Positions 45,073 to 57,454 of a stretch of 64,000 nucleotides of DNA are shown here, in pieces. Position 1 is the first letter of the stretch. Each line of letters starts with the position of its first letter. The position numbers and the translations under genes are program-made. Source of the DNA: Diogma glabrata (Eukaryota; Arthropoda; Insecta; Diptera; Cylindrotomidae); the NCBI GenBank assembly GCA_963693315.1, contig OY856186.1, positions 136,840,227 through 136,904,226 of the forward strand, given 5' to 3'. Below the pieces are notes generated by a model. That model did no database searches and was not told where the DNA came from. It was given only the letters and a program-made list of their open reading frames with translations.

Positions 45073-48000
45073 TTTTCTACACCCGATAAATAATGAAGAA
45101 CTATAAATATTATATTTATATTTGTATTGAACACAATAACAGTAATTACTCGTATTTCTATAACAAATTCTACAAAATTGTAATTAATGGATAGTTGATA
45201 TAGTTTTTCGTACACTTTCTTAGATTTTTGGGGTAAAATATTTTAAAATATTTTGTACTGCATTTTCTGCGTTTTCCAATATGCGATGGTAATTCTTCTA
45301 TATCGCTGATACCAGACATTTTGATAATATAATTATCGAAGTTTAGCTATATTCTACGAAAATTTAATACCTACTGATTTTGATAAACAAAACAATTAGA
45401 TAGGAATCTAGTGCAAACGTCAAATGCACAGTATGCTTGATTGAAAAATTATGAGTTTCTATTGATTAAAAATCTGTATCGTTATGAAAAATCTGTATCA
45501 TAATGGATATCATTATGAAACGGATTATGGGCATATAACTGTATTGGGCATATAACGGCTGTAGAAAAACTCATTTATATTCTAGCATATAACAAATATC
45601 CGCTTGATATATTAACCAAAATATTTGAATCTGAAAAATAAAACTGCAAAAAGGATAACATGAATTTGTATTAAAATTTGTTAGGGTTTTTATTTAGTTT
45701 ACAAAATATTTACAAGCTTAATAAACATAATTAAAAAAAAAATAATCAATATCTTTAAATTTAATTATTAACAATTATTATTCTACATATATTCGCTTTT
45801 AAATTTAATGCTAAATAATAATGTTACATATAGAAATATTTCAATAATTTTAAATTAGTTAGCAATCATACTTCTAAGTGCATGTTTTATAATTATTTGT
45901 GCCATAAATTATTCAAAATTGTAATATGTTATTTATTTTAATCAAATCAACTTTTAATGTGTTATTTAGTTTAATCAAATCAAGTTACACAAAGAAAATT
46001 AAACCAAAAAAATGTAAAATAATTTTACAAAAACAAAAAAATTTTTGAAAAAAAAATAATTTATTAAATAAACTAAAATAATTATCTGTTAGATCTTGTG
46101 GATTATGTAAGTAACATAGAACTATTTATAGAATTTAACATTTATGTAGTAGTAATATCTTATAATAATTTCGAACAAACAGATCCTTGATGATGATGTT
46201 TAGAATACATCGAAACGTCGATAAACTACATACATGAATTAACGGATAAGAATAAATTTTGGTTTATGTTAAATAATAAAGAAATCAAGAATTATTATTA
46301 ATTGACCTAAACAAAACACTTTATTTTTACTCTCCATATGACCGCAATGCTGAAACAAAAATAATAAGAAAACAATAATGTTTAATGTTTAATATTATAA
46401 ATTAAATTTATAATATCGTTCCCAATAAAAATAAACAACGCTGCATCAACTGTTTAACACTATTTTTCTGGAATTTTGATGGTGTTTTCTGCGTGGGTTT
46501 TGTAATTGGTTGCTAAATGCCAGTATTCTGTTGTGATATAAAAATATATTATTAATATTATATGAAAAAATATTTAAAAATTTTAATAAAATAATCCTTA
46601 GATCTAGATCCATAGATCTAAATATTTTTATTTAATTCACTTTTTAATTAATTCTAAACATCAAAATTTTTCAAATATTAAATTACAATTAACAATTCAT
46701 TTAATAAATTATTAATTTGAGAATTTCACGTTTTTTTTATTAAATAAATCCCTTTTTTAAATAATTTTACAAATAACACCAGTTAAGTTTGACATACAAA
46801 TAGGAATAGAGTGACAATGAAAATCAACCAACAGTTTTTTGTAAGTGTCGTTAAAAATATTTAACAGGCATATGTTTGTTGAAAATTGGAAATTAACGAA
46901 CATGTCTGTTGGAACTATCAAATTCAAACAATATGTCCTTTTAATAAATTTAAAAGACATAAATTTCTTGAATTTTACTTATAAATTTTTTTGAGTGCAG
47001 ATATGAGCTTTTCAGTAAAAGGGTTCCAACGGACACAGCGGAAATGATATAAATTATAAATTTCCAACTAACGTTTTTCGATAAAATAACTATTGCTTTC
47101 AACTCAACCCACTTTCAAAAATTTATAATCGATTCAATGAAATTTACCCACGAATTATTAGAAAAACCGAAAATCATACCGAATAATACCGAAAATTTTA
47201 TAAAAAATTTCCAAAATTCATAACCGCATAGCTCCATTTTAGAGCAAAAAACCTGATTTTTTTCTGAAGTACATAAAAATCTATGAACATTCAAAAGAAT
47301 AACCAAAATATTTCATATTGACATTATTTCTAGTCAAAACGAGTAATATAAATGAGATATTTAAATTGAATATTAACACTCTCAGTATATGGTACGTTGT
47401 GGTGTGGCAACAACATACAGTTGGTACAACGCATTGTTCTTTTTTAAATTCTTGTAAATTAAAATATCGATGGGTAGTTCTACACACGAAAGAAGAAAAT
47501 TACGAGCTAATTACGACACGACTTTTTTATTTTATTTTTTGGCCTATAAGTTCTGGCAAGTAGTTTTAGATAAAGTTGATGACGTTCTTTCAACTATCTG
47601 AATGTGGTCAGTAAAAAAAATATACATGAGTGAAAGTTAAAAAATAACATGCTGACACCTAAATTGAAATAAATATTTTCTTTGCATTTCAACGTAAAAA
47701 CGAAATAATTTTTCTGAATGTTTTGTTTAATTATGCAAGTATTGTTATAAAAATACATCAAAAGGATGACGAAAAAGTAGGTCAATTTTTTGTGTGATTC
47801 CCCACCATATATATTGGAGTGATTCATTACTATATTATCTCAAAATACGAAATAAACATTTATCTAACTCTAATCCCGTTTTTTAAAGATTACAGGAGAA
47901 TGAAAAATATAAACAAATTTTATACCAAATGGCTACATATTTACGACGTATAGAACTATAAAATTACCTGTAATTATAATATTTTTTACGAAAATACTTA

Positions 48001-49440
48001 CCTGGGTATACTGATACCGTGACTGGACAAAACACGATCATGCTTGCAATGATGACGGTGTTGAATGATGAAACCTCGGACTAAGTAAAACACTTGCAAT
48101 ATTATATTTATGCACTTTAATTAACTCCTGTGACGAGCGATAACTTGATCGAAATATGAATTCTCAATATTTTCAATGTGTTTTGATTTGGCAGGAGAAT
48201 GATAAAAAATTCGAGGAACGAAATTGAATAGGATATATCTTAAATGAAATATAGAGTAATTTTATGATTACTTATTTAGTCTAAAAGCTTTGACTTTCAA
48301 AAAGGGACACACCAGGAAACTGATAATTTTACGTTTTGAATCATATTTTTTGTAAGAAATGTATTTCGCAACGGGTTTATTTTGGGGGTAATGCTAGAGA
48401 CATAGTTAAGGTTTACAAATTTCATTTGAAATACATTTATTTTTTTCTATATTATTATACGAAATAAGCCATGCCGTCCAAAATTCCCTTGTTTGTAGAA
48501 CTACCCCGATACAGTCTAATCATAGGTAAATATCTAAAAAAATGGGTCGGTTTTAAATCCATTTATCTGTACTGTGTTATATTCTTTCTAGAAAGACTAT
48601 AAAAATATTGTGTCAAATCATTGAAATTTTTATACCTTCAAAACGTTTCAAGTTACAGTTGTAACACATAGCTCCTATCAAAGAAATAAATCCTTATAAA
48701 CTTATTTTCTCAAATATTCGTATACACAAAACCTTTCTTCTTTTTCGGTTAATTAGACAATGAATTTCTCACAAGATAATAATATCTTGATGAAACCCAA
48801 AATTAAAACAACTTTCTCGTAATTGAAATATTTCATACGACACATTACCATAATCATGACTTTCCCTTATCTTGACATTAGAAAAAATTTCAATTAGTTA
48901 AGAACACAGAAAATTTGTTGTCGTTTTTACCATGACAAATTGAAACTAGTATTAAATTTTTTTATTAATTTCATGTAAAACATCGAAACTTTTTCTTGTA
49001 TCGTGTTTTACGTCAAATTTTTTCGAATTTGAGTAACAAAACAAACATGAAAGATCTGACTTTATATGACAGTGTGTTAGTTAACTGTTTTATATATTTT
49101 TCTAGTCCTTATTTACTTTACTATACTAAATCGCATGATAAAATCCAACAAGCATTTGAAAGTCATGGATGCTTTTAGACTTCCATTGCCAATTAAGAAA
49201 CATTATATTCAACAAAGAAATCGATGCAAAAAGAATCGATGCAAAAAGAACTTAGCACTCTGGGATAACAAATGTTAGTGTTTGAATTGATGACCACCTT
49301 TATTCAAGTAATATAATACAATATAATACAATAAAAGTAATGTAATTCAAAAGTAATTCAAGTAATATAATACAATAAAACGGAAATAAATCCAAGAGAA
49401 TAATATTGCAACATCATCTTCTTTGCCAATTAAATTACAA
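45073..49440. other. 4.4 kb of AT-rich intron, no gene supported
   Basis: Contains a minus-strand short frame at about 45170-45325 starting MSGISDIEELPSHIGKRRKC (no homologue recalled), the hammerhead-like motif at 46186-46220, a consensus-like minus-strand donor CAG|GTAAGTATT at about 48000, and short AATATAATACAATA repeats at 49310-49380. All remaining open frames are under 85 codons and look random. Confidence 0.4.
46186..46220 (+). other. hammerhead-like motif (CTTGATGA ... GAAACGTCG)
   Basis: CTTGATGA, a GATGT/ACATC stem with a 7-base loop, then GAAACGTCG. This follows the CUGAUGA-stem II-GAAA order of hammerhead ribozymes, with T for the second core base position. No partner for a stem III is visible within the next 30 bases, so it is probably a degenerate or unrelated repeat motif. 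Confidence 0.3.
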
Positions 49441-51053
49441 AAATATGGAGGGGCTGAAATCTCACAGCTCTGATATATCAAGATTTCGGTCTGGGTAAAG
49501 GATTTTGATATAGTTTTCGGCAAAAATCTTTCACGAGGACATGGTTTTTAGTTTTGGGCAGCGATGTATATCAAACATAACTCTTTCTTAAAGTACAAGT
49601 ATTTTTTATAACTGTTTAAAAATTTATTACAAAACTCACACGAAACATCAATACGTTGCCGGAAAATTATAATCAAAATTCCAAAAATATTGTTAAATTA
49701 AATAAAATCAAACTTTTTCAAATTCCAAAAATATTCCAAAAACTAGAATGAAATCAAATATTTAAACTTTTTCTAAATTCCGATAATATGCCAAAAATTC
49801 TTAAAAATTCAAACTTTTCCAAAATTCTAAAAATATTGCAAAAATTATTAAAAAATCAAAAATTCAAACTTTTTTCAAAATTCCAAAAATTATAATAAAA
49901 TCAAAAATTAAAAATTTTTCAAAATTCTAAAAATATTCAAAAAATTCTTACAAAATCAAAAATTAAAACTTTTTCCGAAGTTCTAAAAATATTGCAAAAA
50001 TTATTACAAAATCAAAAATGCAAACTTTTTCAAAATTCCAAAAATATTTCACAAACTATAACAAATTCAAAAATTTCCATGTCAATTTCATTTTCAATTA
50101 CATTTACGGCATAAGAACAGCTACATTTTTTTCCAAAAAATTGGGTAAAAAATAAATGAAATCATTTTTTGACACACTTGACAACATTTTTTTGACAAAC
50201 TTATAATGCCATAATTCTCAATTATAATAATAAAATTTCAATTCGAACAAACAATTTTATTTTTTTCCAAAAAGCTGGGTTAAAAAAATAAATAAAAATC
50301 TTTCTTTTGACACACTTGACAACATTTTTTTGACAAACTTATAATGCCATAATTCTCAATAATAATAATAAAACCGAAGTAGTTTCATTTCAAACAAACA
50401 ATTTATTTTTCCAAAAAATTGGGTAAAAAATAAATAAAAATCTTTCTTTTGACACACTTGACAACATTTTTTTGACAAACTTATAATGCCATAATTTTCA
50501 ATAATAATAATAAAATTTCATTTCCAACAAAGAATTAATTTTATTTTTTTTCTAAAAAATTAGGTAAAAAAATAAATAAAAATCTTTCTTTTGACACACT
50601 TGACAACGTTTTTTTGACAAACTTATAATGCAATAATCTAGTTTTTGATCTCACATACCAATCCCGACCATCAAGATTTCTCCAAATTTAATGATCCTAC
50701 TCGTAATCACTTAAAATGAACGTTTTTTAAGCCAAAAATATGAAAATTTGCTATTTTTGACACACATAATGATTTTTTTGACACACTTCGAACACAGCAT
50801 CCTTTCGGACCTGTGCCTTGTGAATACCTATTTTTAGAAAAAAAAATTTGGAATCCCTCCAGCCGTTTTCCCTGCAGCGTAGGTAATGACGGACGGCCGG
50901 ACGGCCGGCCGGCCTACAGACAGACACACGTTTTTTTTTTTGCTTTTTAGAATCAGCTGGTCCTAAAACGTCGGGAAATGCCAAAAAAAGTGGGAGTAAG
51001 AATTTGACTTTGAGCTCATGAATGTAATACTCAGGTCTTTCAGACCGAAGTAA
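49441..51053 (-). repeat. composite ~1.6-kb dispersed repeat, copy C
   Basis: Full-length minus-strand copy. Tail (ATGGAGGGGCTGAAATCTCA) at 49444, degenerate unit tract at about 49670-50080, four ~140-bp units with TTTGACAAACTTATAATGCC at about 50150-50640, and head with GCCGGACGGCCGGCC at about 50880-50915, ending AGACCGAAGTAA at 51053. Reading the head as protein gives repetitive VCRPAGRPA-like peptides that are not a gene. Confidence 0.8.
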
Positions 51054-51539
51054 AATGAAAAACAAATAATAAAAAATTAAATAAATGCTCATTGAAATAA
51101 TTTAATAAAGAAATAATTCTTGTTTTCACTTTAACAGTTTTCTTTTCAATTAAGACTGGATAAAGGGCAAAACCCCCAATATTCATAGCCCGCTTGGTTG
51201 AAGCTATCTGCAAAAAACAATGAACATTGCCATATGCAAAAAAATAGATTAGCGGTTTGGACTTTTGATTAAATTTTTTGAAATATTTTTTATGTGGAGT
51301 TTTATATTTCAATATGGCGTTAAATATTTTTTATATTGAGTTTTAAATTCAAAATGGCATAACAAGCTCACGATTTTTTCTGTGCTATAAAAACAAGCAG
51401 GTTTACAATACCGGCGGTTTTGATAGGGGCCATGATTCTCTTAGATGTAAAATGTGTCGTTTAGGCCGATATTATTTGATTTATTAATAATTATTATATT
51501 TGCAAACAAGTTTTTTATTTCATATTCTTTTTGTTATAG
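51054..51539. other. Ddr intron end
   Basis: No feature apart from the acceptor tract just before 51540. Confidence 0.5.
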
Positions 51540-51677
51540 TTCCGGTAACTGGCAATTTTACAGAGGAAGAGGCAAATGGTAGTACGCTGCCACAGGATAC
51601 ATCATTGGAATATCCATTACAAAGAGATGAAGTACAAACAATACCAAGTAAAGGTGAACGAAACCATGTACCGCAGA
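51540..51677 (+). CDS. Ddr: discoidin domain receptor, extracellular juxtamembrane exon
   Basis: Acceptor TTTTTGTTATAG ends at 51539; donor CAGA|GTAAGT follows 51677. Phase: two bases complete a codon, then 45 codons, then one base (phase 1 in, phase 1 out). The product reads PVTGNFTEEEANGSTLPQDT, then SLEYPLQRDEVQTIPSKGER and NHVPQ. It is acidic and Pro/Thr/Ser-rich with two N-glycosylation sites (NFT, NGS), as expected for the unstructured stalk between the DS-like domain and the membrane in DDRs. It splices in phase with the transmembrane exon. The exon ending at 9698 is phase 0 and cannot join this one directly, so an exon is missing between them. Confidence 0.85.
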
Positions 51678-52272
51678 GTAAGTTATTTTATTTGAAACTT
51701 GTAGATTATTGTTTTTAGTATGTATATTGAAAAGGGAAAACTCTTGGAACAACTGTTGTGAAGATACTTCTTTTACAAAATGTTGATATTTAGAATATAG
51801 CCCTAACCCTGTTTATTTAAGTTTGGCTAGAAGTAAATAGAATAAATGAAAAGTGAGACCAAATCCTGAAAAGATTATCAAATCCTTCCAAAAATAACGA
51901 ACTAGACAATACTTAAGTTATTTATGTGAAATGCCATGTATGTTCTTTCCTCCTGCGTTACTTTCGACTTAGATGACTCACTTGGTTTAAACGAACAAAT
52001 TTCGGAGCATTTAAAGGTTTAATTAATCGGCATAAATGAATTTAAAATGTGCAGAACTACAACTGACCCTTTATACTTTTATAGGTTTATTTCAATACTT
52101 GTTAAGGAATTCAAATGTGCAGTTTAGCAATTAATCTATCTGTTTATGTATATCTTAACAAATGTACATATCTTAACAAATGTTTATCTTATGTATATCT
52201 TAACAGATTGAACCTAAAATCGTTTTTTTGCGCAAATAAATTTTCTCAATACTATTTCTTGTTTTGTTTCAG
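51678..52272. other. Ddr intron, 595 bp
   Basis: GTAAGT donor to TTGTTTTGTTTCAG acceptor. Includes a short repeat of ATGTATATCTTAACA near 52145-52205. Confidence 0.8.
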
Positions 52273-52496
52273 TAATTTCACCAAAACCAATTGATCAAGA
52301 GCAGGAACAAAATTTTGTTGGTGTAATAATTGCAGTTCTAACAACAATAATTTTATTACTTATTGTAATTATTTTATTCATAATTGCTCGAAATAAACGT
52401 GCTAGACGGAGTGATGTTCTTGGTACATTACAACACAATTTACATTCAGATGTTTTAGGTATGGGAATTGATAAACGAATGAATAGTAATATCAAG
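52273..52496 (+). CDS. Ddr: discoidin domain receptor, transmembrane exon
   Basis: Phase 1 in, phase 0 out; donor AAG|GTGAGT. The first completed codon (A|TA) gives Ile, then ISPKPIDQEQEQN, a 24-residue hydrophobic helix (FVGVIIAVLTTI + ILLLIVIILFII), and the stop-transfer ARNKRARR. A cytosolic segment with LGTLQHNLHSDVLGMGIDKR follows. This is the single-pass membrane anchor of the receptor. Helix length, the basic cluster on the inner side and its position after the stalk exon all agree with a DDR. Confidence 0.9.
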
Positions 52497-52584
52497 GTGA
52501 GTAAATTTGTTTTATCTTTAAGAAAACAAAATATTTATTACAAATTTTATTATTTTTTTATAATATATTAATGTAAAACGTCAG
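52497..52584. other. Ddr intron, 88 bp
   Basis: GTGAGT donor; acceptor ACGTCAG. Very short compared with the ~42-kb intron region upstream. Confidence 0.85.
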
Positions 52585-52723
52585 GTTGCAATGGACGATA
52601 ATGAGTCAATAGATAAAAGTAGTTTATACCATGAACCATTTAATGTTAATATGTATACAAGTGCTGCAAGTGGATGTACATTAAATGATATGCAACGTCA
52701 CCATATAACACCAGATTATACAG
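52585..52723 (+). CDS. Ddr: discoidin domain receptor, cytoplasmic juxtamembrane exon
   Basis: Acceptor at 52584, donor ACAG|GTATGT after 52723; phase 0 in, phase 1 out (46 codons plus one base). Reads VAMDDNESIDKSSLYHEPFN, VNMYTSAASGCTLNDMQRHH and ITPDYT. Tyrosines in YHEPF, NMY and PDYT are candidate phosphorylation sites; the YHEPF and DYT contexts recall the juxtamembrane region of insect Ddr. The kinase domain should follow in exons beyond this window: no kinase motif is seen in 52724-64000, where the remaining DNA is transposons. Confidence 0.85.
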
Positions 52724-53086
52724 GTATGTTTACTTTTTTATGGAATATATTTTAAACTTTTTGGTAAAAAAATATATATTTTTAAATAAAACAATATTTA
52801 TGATGGCTATTATTTAATTTATAAAAACTAAAATTCTCATTTACCATTAAAATAGTATACATTTTTGTTTTTATTTTATACATATATTTGTTTTTGCAGT
52901 TAAAATATAATCGCAAGTTTAAATCAAACGGTTGTTGTGGTTAGTTTGTTGGAAATATGTTTGATGTGTGTTAAATAGTTTTAAGGGTTGGTCGATTTCA
53001 ACAGAAAATGTTTGCAAGCCTATGTTAAGTTAAATCGTATTTTATTTTTTTTATAAACAATGATATTTTTGGTATGCAGTAGTTCA
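52724..53086. other. start of the next Ddr intron
   Basis: GTATGT donor, then AT-rich DNA without coding signal. Confidence 0.5.
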
Positions 53087-53570
53087 CTTTAAAGCATGGC
53101 TGGAAACCGGTTTTTGAAAACCAAAACCAAAACCGCAAAACCAGAAAACCACACCAAATCAGAAAAACCATAACCACATTCTAAAAATCAAAAATTAAAA
53201 TTTATCAAAACCAAAACCATAACCGAAACCAAATTTTAAAAATCATCAAACCAAAACCGAACCAAAAACCAAATTTAAAAATAAACGACACCAAAATCAA
53301 ATCAAAAATGTAGTCAAGTGCAATAATATTGTTAAAAAATTAAGACAACGATAAAATGCAACAACAAATACTGCCGTGCTAAACACAGAGGTGGTAACTT
53401 ACTTTTTTGTCAAAAATCAGCTACGAATCTAACATGATATAAAAATAGTCGATGGATATTTTTTTTTATATAATTAAAACATTAATTTTCTTTTTTCATT
53501 AAAAAATTATTACTTTAATATTTGTCAATTACTATAACAATTAGCTGTATCTATCAATTCCTAAGCCATT

Positions 53571-53635
53571 TGAGGGGTCTAAAAGCAAAACCGACAAAAC
53601 AGGAGATATTGCCGGTTTTGTTTTTAGACCCCTCA
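53571..53635. repeat. hairpin with ~23-bp arms
   Basis: TGAGGGGTCTAAAAGCAAAA with CCG, a ~19-base loop, then the near reverse complement CGGTTTTGTTTTTAGACCCCTCA. Inside the hAT-like element. Confidence 0.75.
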
Positions 53636-53864
53636 TTTCAGTCGTAACTTTACTTTTATACAGCTATTATATTGTCTTTCAATAACTTTCCAACCCAAAA
53701 TATGACTTCCCGATCAGTTGGACAGTAAAAATAATTGAATGATTCCCATATTCCCATATAATGTAAATACATTTCCATAATATGGAGTCTAATGACAGTA
53801 GAAAAATTCAACTTAAGTAAAAATAAATAAGTGATAAAGAAGTTTCAACTTTGAAATTGTCATT

Positions 53865-54020
53865 GCCTCAACGGCGTAATCGATAGCGTGTCTGCCCAAG
53901 GATTCGAGCCAGGCACTGACGAGATAGGTTCGAATCCCAACCGAAACTCGAAAAATGTGAAGTGGAGTTTTTTCTGAGAAACTTCAAAACCATACCTTTG
54001 AATTGAAAAAATTCCAATTA
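53865..54020 (+). mobile_element. tRNA-derived SINE, family 1
   Basis: GCCTCAACGGCGTAATCGAT, AGCGTGTCTGCCC (A-box region) and GGTTCGAATCCC (B box) form the tRNA-like head. A ~70-bp body follows (GAAACTCGAAAAATGTGAAG, TTTCTGAGAAACTTC). The minus-strand copy at 9190-9357 shares the same order of blocks. No poly(A) is obvious. Confidence 0.65.
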
Positions 54021-54321
54021 CTTCTTTACTTACTTGAGTTTAATTGATCTCAAAAATCCAAAATTAATTTAGTGATTATGTTTTTTAGTGTGATTTTTGT
54101 TAAAATTTCATTAATTTGGCTTTGGAAATTATTGTTGTTAGAAATAACATTTCGAATATAAATTTAAAGTTCATGTTTTAAATTTATTTTATACTCTTTT
54201 ATTTGAATAGCAATGAATAAAATAGTAAACAAACCACGGTAGCAAGTTCGCCTTGTCATATCTTGAAATGCTCTAGGCGCTACGTAGAAATGAAACACTT
54301 CCCCTGAGCATGTAATGTATC

Positions 54322-54960
54322 TTTTTTTTTTTTTTTTAAATAAAATGTGATGTGTAGTAGGCATTACAATATGTGTCACAACAACACATAAAAACCTTTT
54401 AAGACCAAGGTCCCACAACAACATGCGTTCTAAAGATGTTAATGGACGCAAATCTGTTTTTTTTTTGTTTTTTTTTTAATATTTTTTTGTTAAATAATGG
54501 ATAACTAAACCATAAATCCTATCACATATAAAATATGACATAGGCCAATATTTCGTGTTAGGATAGGGAAAATAAAAATAAAATAAGAGGTAAAACGCAA
54601 ATTTGTTTTAAAAATTGGCAAGAACAAAACTAAAATTGGTTTGCCAATAGTCCAGCCAATGGCATAATCCTTGATTATGGAACGCAGTATATTTTTCAAT
54701 GATTAAAGCTCAGATATATAGTTATATGGAGGCTCGTTTCTTCGAGCAAGCTACAGCGTTCCAGCATCAAGGAATATTCATTAGCTAAGATTGAGAGTGC
54801 TACCGTTGACTGAATACAGTTCATCCGCCAGCACCCCTAAAATATCACCTTGGCTAGTGATATCTCACTGCTATTGCCAGTGGTATGTGATATCTCACGT
54901 TAATTCATATGCCAATAGCAGGGACTGGAGTACGCGGGGTTGTCACACCCGTGGATCAAA
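54322..54960 (-). mobile_element. deletion derivative of the jockey-like element, best copy
   Basis: Read on the minus strand: head GGTGTGACAACCCCGCGTAC, CCAGTCCCTGCTATTGGCAT, CCACTGGCAATAGCAGTGAG, GGGGTGCTGGCGGATGAAC; then the block just upstream of ORF2 in the full element (GGCCTATGTCATATTTTATA, GTGATAGGATTTATGGTTTA). It then jumps straight to the terminal 3' block (GAACGCATGTTGTTGTGGGA, TGTGTTGTTGTGACACATAT) and an A tail (T-run 54322-54337). About 640 bp with no coding region. Copies at 22424, 28436 and 62523 share the head, and 22424 and 62523 also share the order, so this is a propagating non-autonomous family. Confidence 0.8.
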
Positions 54961-56326
54961 AAATAGAAAAAAATTAGAAAAAAATTAGCTCAACATTTTT
55001 TACTGAGCATTGGCATTGGCATTGTTGACAAATGTTGAAATTTTTAATCAGTTCTCTGATGAATACAAAAACAAACATTTTTAACTATAAAACAAAACCG
55101 AAATCAAAACCCAATTTTGACGTTAAGAAAAATCAAAACCGCAATCAAAATCAAAACATGTTGCATAGCAAAACCAAAACCAAAATCCAGATTTATTATT
55201 TGGAAAAACCAATACCAAAACCAAAACCATAATTGGCCATTGAGAAAAACCAAACCATTACAAATAATTTATGGTTTTCCAGCCCTGCTTTAAATATTAT
55301 TTTTTTTTTTTTTTTTTAATAAGAAGTGTTGTGTAGTAGGAATTACAAAATGTGTCACAACAACACATAGATACCTTTTAAGACGTAGGTCCCACAACAA
55401 CATGCGTCTTGAGGTATAGGTGGACGCTTTTTTTAAATCTTTGTGGATTGAAAGCACTCGAGACTATTGATTCGGGCAAAGCATTCCATGTGTACGATGT
55501 ACGCACAAAGAAATCTCTTTGCATTCTATTACTATGACAGTGAGTAATCTCGACAGTTCGACCGCCCGCACACACCGATTGACGAGTAAAACGGGGAAAA
55601 ACATATGTCTGAGGCATTATGGACCTGATTTCATCCGAGCACTGCTGGTGACGATATTTATAAAAAACAACGAGATCAGCAACAGTGCGACGATGTTGCA
55701 GGGAATCAAGACCTAATGTTAAATCTCGATCACCAACAATTCGTATAGCTCGCTTTTGAACAGAGTCCAAAAGAGCCAGGATAGTAACAGATGCAGCGCC
55801 CCAAACTTGACAACAATACTCCATACAGGGACGAATATAGGACTTATAAATGTGGAGTAATTGATGCGGAGTAAAATTATTTTTTACATCTATTGAGGAG
55901 GCCGAGTTTTCTTGACGCGCTCTTTGCCATGGCCATTATATGATCGTTCTAGAGTAAGTCATTGGATATTGTGACTCCCAATAAACGAATGCTTTCACAT
56001 TCGCGTATTTGGTCGTCACACATATTAATTGAAATATCGTTGGGAAACTCGGTCTTTGATCTGGAAACAATCAATAGCTGTGTTTTGGTGGAATTAAAAT
56101 TGACCAAATTTTTGTCACCCCAATCGGCGACTTTTTTTAGGTCCTCGTTTACATTTATGGCAGCGTCTCTCCGGACGGGATTTATTCGTTCATGCATTTT
56201 ACCCTTTGAAGATAGGGGGACGAATGACTTGTGCAGTGTACTATCATCTGCAAAACTATTTATTGGGTTACTGGTGATTTGCAACAGTTCGTTGATATAA
56301 ATTAAAAATAAAGTGGGAGATAAAAC

Positions 56327-57454
56327 TAGTGATGTAAAAGTGTTTAATACTATTGTATAATACGCGGTATTATACGTAAAATACCGTATTGTCCAAAACG
56401 TAGTAAAATACAAGGTATTTTATTATAAAAATTTTTTCTATTGTGGTGGCGCACGAATCAGTAATCTGCAATTTTATTGAGATTTCGCGTGGATTACTTG
56501 AAGAATTTATAACTGCAAAAATATATACTACTGGTTCTTGAGTATATGAACGACACAGAAGAAATTAAGGAGTTATTGCCCCTTGTTACTAAAAGTTAGA
56601 AACGCATTCTTAGTGATTCGCAAATTTCTATGGCAACAAAATTGTTGTAATATCAACAGAACATAAATTTCAAACATCGAATGCTGCATCATTACTGTTC
56701 ACCGTTATAGGGAATTTTTTTTATGCAGCAGATCAAAATTATGAGCCATGAACTCATTCCGTTCCACTCATTATGAGCTATGGACTGTCATTCAATTTTA
56801 CATCTTTGAGTAGTCCTCTTTCTATACATTCAAATTGATTAACTAAAACAACCAAATCTCAAAACTCACATTTTGAAACCGATGGCAGCTATATTGATTG
56901 TTTAACTTAGTGGCAAAGAGTTTGTGGCTCTTCGGAATGTTGCATCGTGCCGCATATTCCACTGTAGCAGAAAAATCTTTTTCAATCTGCAGCCTAACTC
57001 ATACTGCAAGAAGTATTTGTCTTACAAATCAACGAGGCGTAATCTTGTTTATGTGAAAAATCATAATTTAAATCTTCAACAGTTTACCGATGGGAAATGA
57101 TAAGTCTTCAATTTAAATAAAACCATAAATACAATAACTCGACGAGAATGAAAGTGATTAATATTGAAACCAATCAGAATCACATGAATAAATAGATCTT
57201 ATTAGCATTGGTTTAAGAAATATAAATAAAGATAACGATAAGAAATCCAAATGTCGGGGCAGTTATTTAGAATAAAATGAATTAGTTGTGATTGAAAATG
57301 GTGATGGAAGTAATTTTTTGTTGTTATACCACTAACACTATATGTCGGCTATTGCACTTTTGTACAGAATATACGGTATTTTATTTTGTATTATACAATG
57401 TATAATACGCTGTATTATACAAAAAAAATAAAATACCGTATTTTAACATCTCTA
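56327..57454 (+). mobile_element. hAT element nested in the jockey-like ORF2, with 8-bp TSD
   Basis: TSD GATAAAAC at 56319-56326 and 57455-57462; TIRs TAGTGATGTAAAAG and TAGAGATGTTAAAA (inward). Removing the element and one TSD copy rejoins the RT codons for VLSP exactly. The remnant transposase at about 56920-57080 reads LWLFGMLHRAA, STVAEKSFSICSLTHTARSI, CLTNQRG, which is the hAT C-terminal dimerisation region. The N-terminal and catalytic parts are gone. Subterminal CGGTATTATAC / GTATTATAC repeats lie at both ends. Confidence 0.9.

Larger units (their letters stand above)
53095..55287. mobile_element. 2.2-kb hAT-like non-autonomous element with (AACCAAAACC)n-like subterminal repeats
   Basis: TIRs CATGGCTGGAAACCGG (left) and CAGGGCTGGAAAACCATAA (right, inward). 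The flanks CTTTAAAG (53087-53094) and CTTTAAAT (55288-55295) make an 8-bp duplication with one change at the last base, which fits hAT. Both subterminal zones (about 53110-53330 and 55070-55265) are made of AAACCAAAACC-type simple repeats, all on the same strand. Inside lie a 23-bp-arm hairpin (53571-53635), a SINE (53865-54020) and a jockey deletion derivative (54322-54960). No transposase remains. Confidence 0.7.

Noticed and set aside
47990..48075. Minus-strand consensus donor CAG|GTAAGTATT after a higher G+C segment
   Set aside because: No open frame, no paired acceptor and no partner exon could be supported.
50751..51092. 113-codon minus-strand frame with VCRPAGRPAVRHYLR
   Set aside because: It is the head of composite repeat copy C. 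The same peptide appears at 3056 from another copy, and the GGCCGGCC run alone creates the R/P-rich stretch.
53865..53950. Possible functional tRNA gene (also considered at 9290, 27815 and 40230)
   Set aside because: A and B boxes are present, but no standard acceptor stem or cloverleaf can be drawn; SINE heads are the better reading.
55032..55232. 66-codon frame rich in K, P and N
   Set aside because: Translation of the AACCAAAACC-type subterminal repeats of the hAT-like element.
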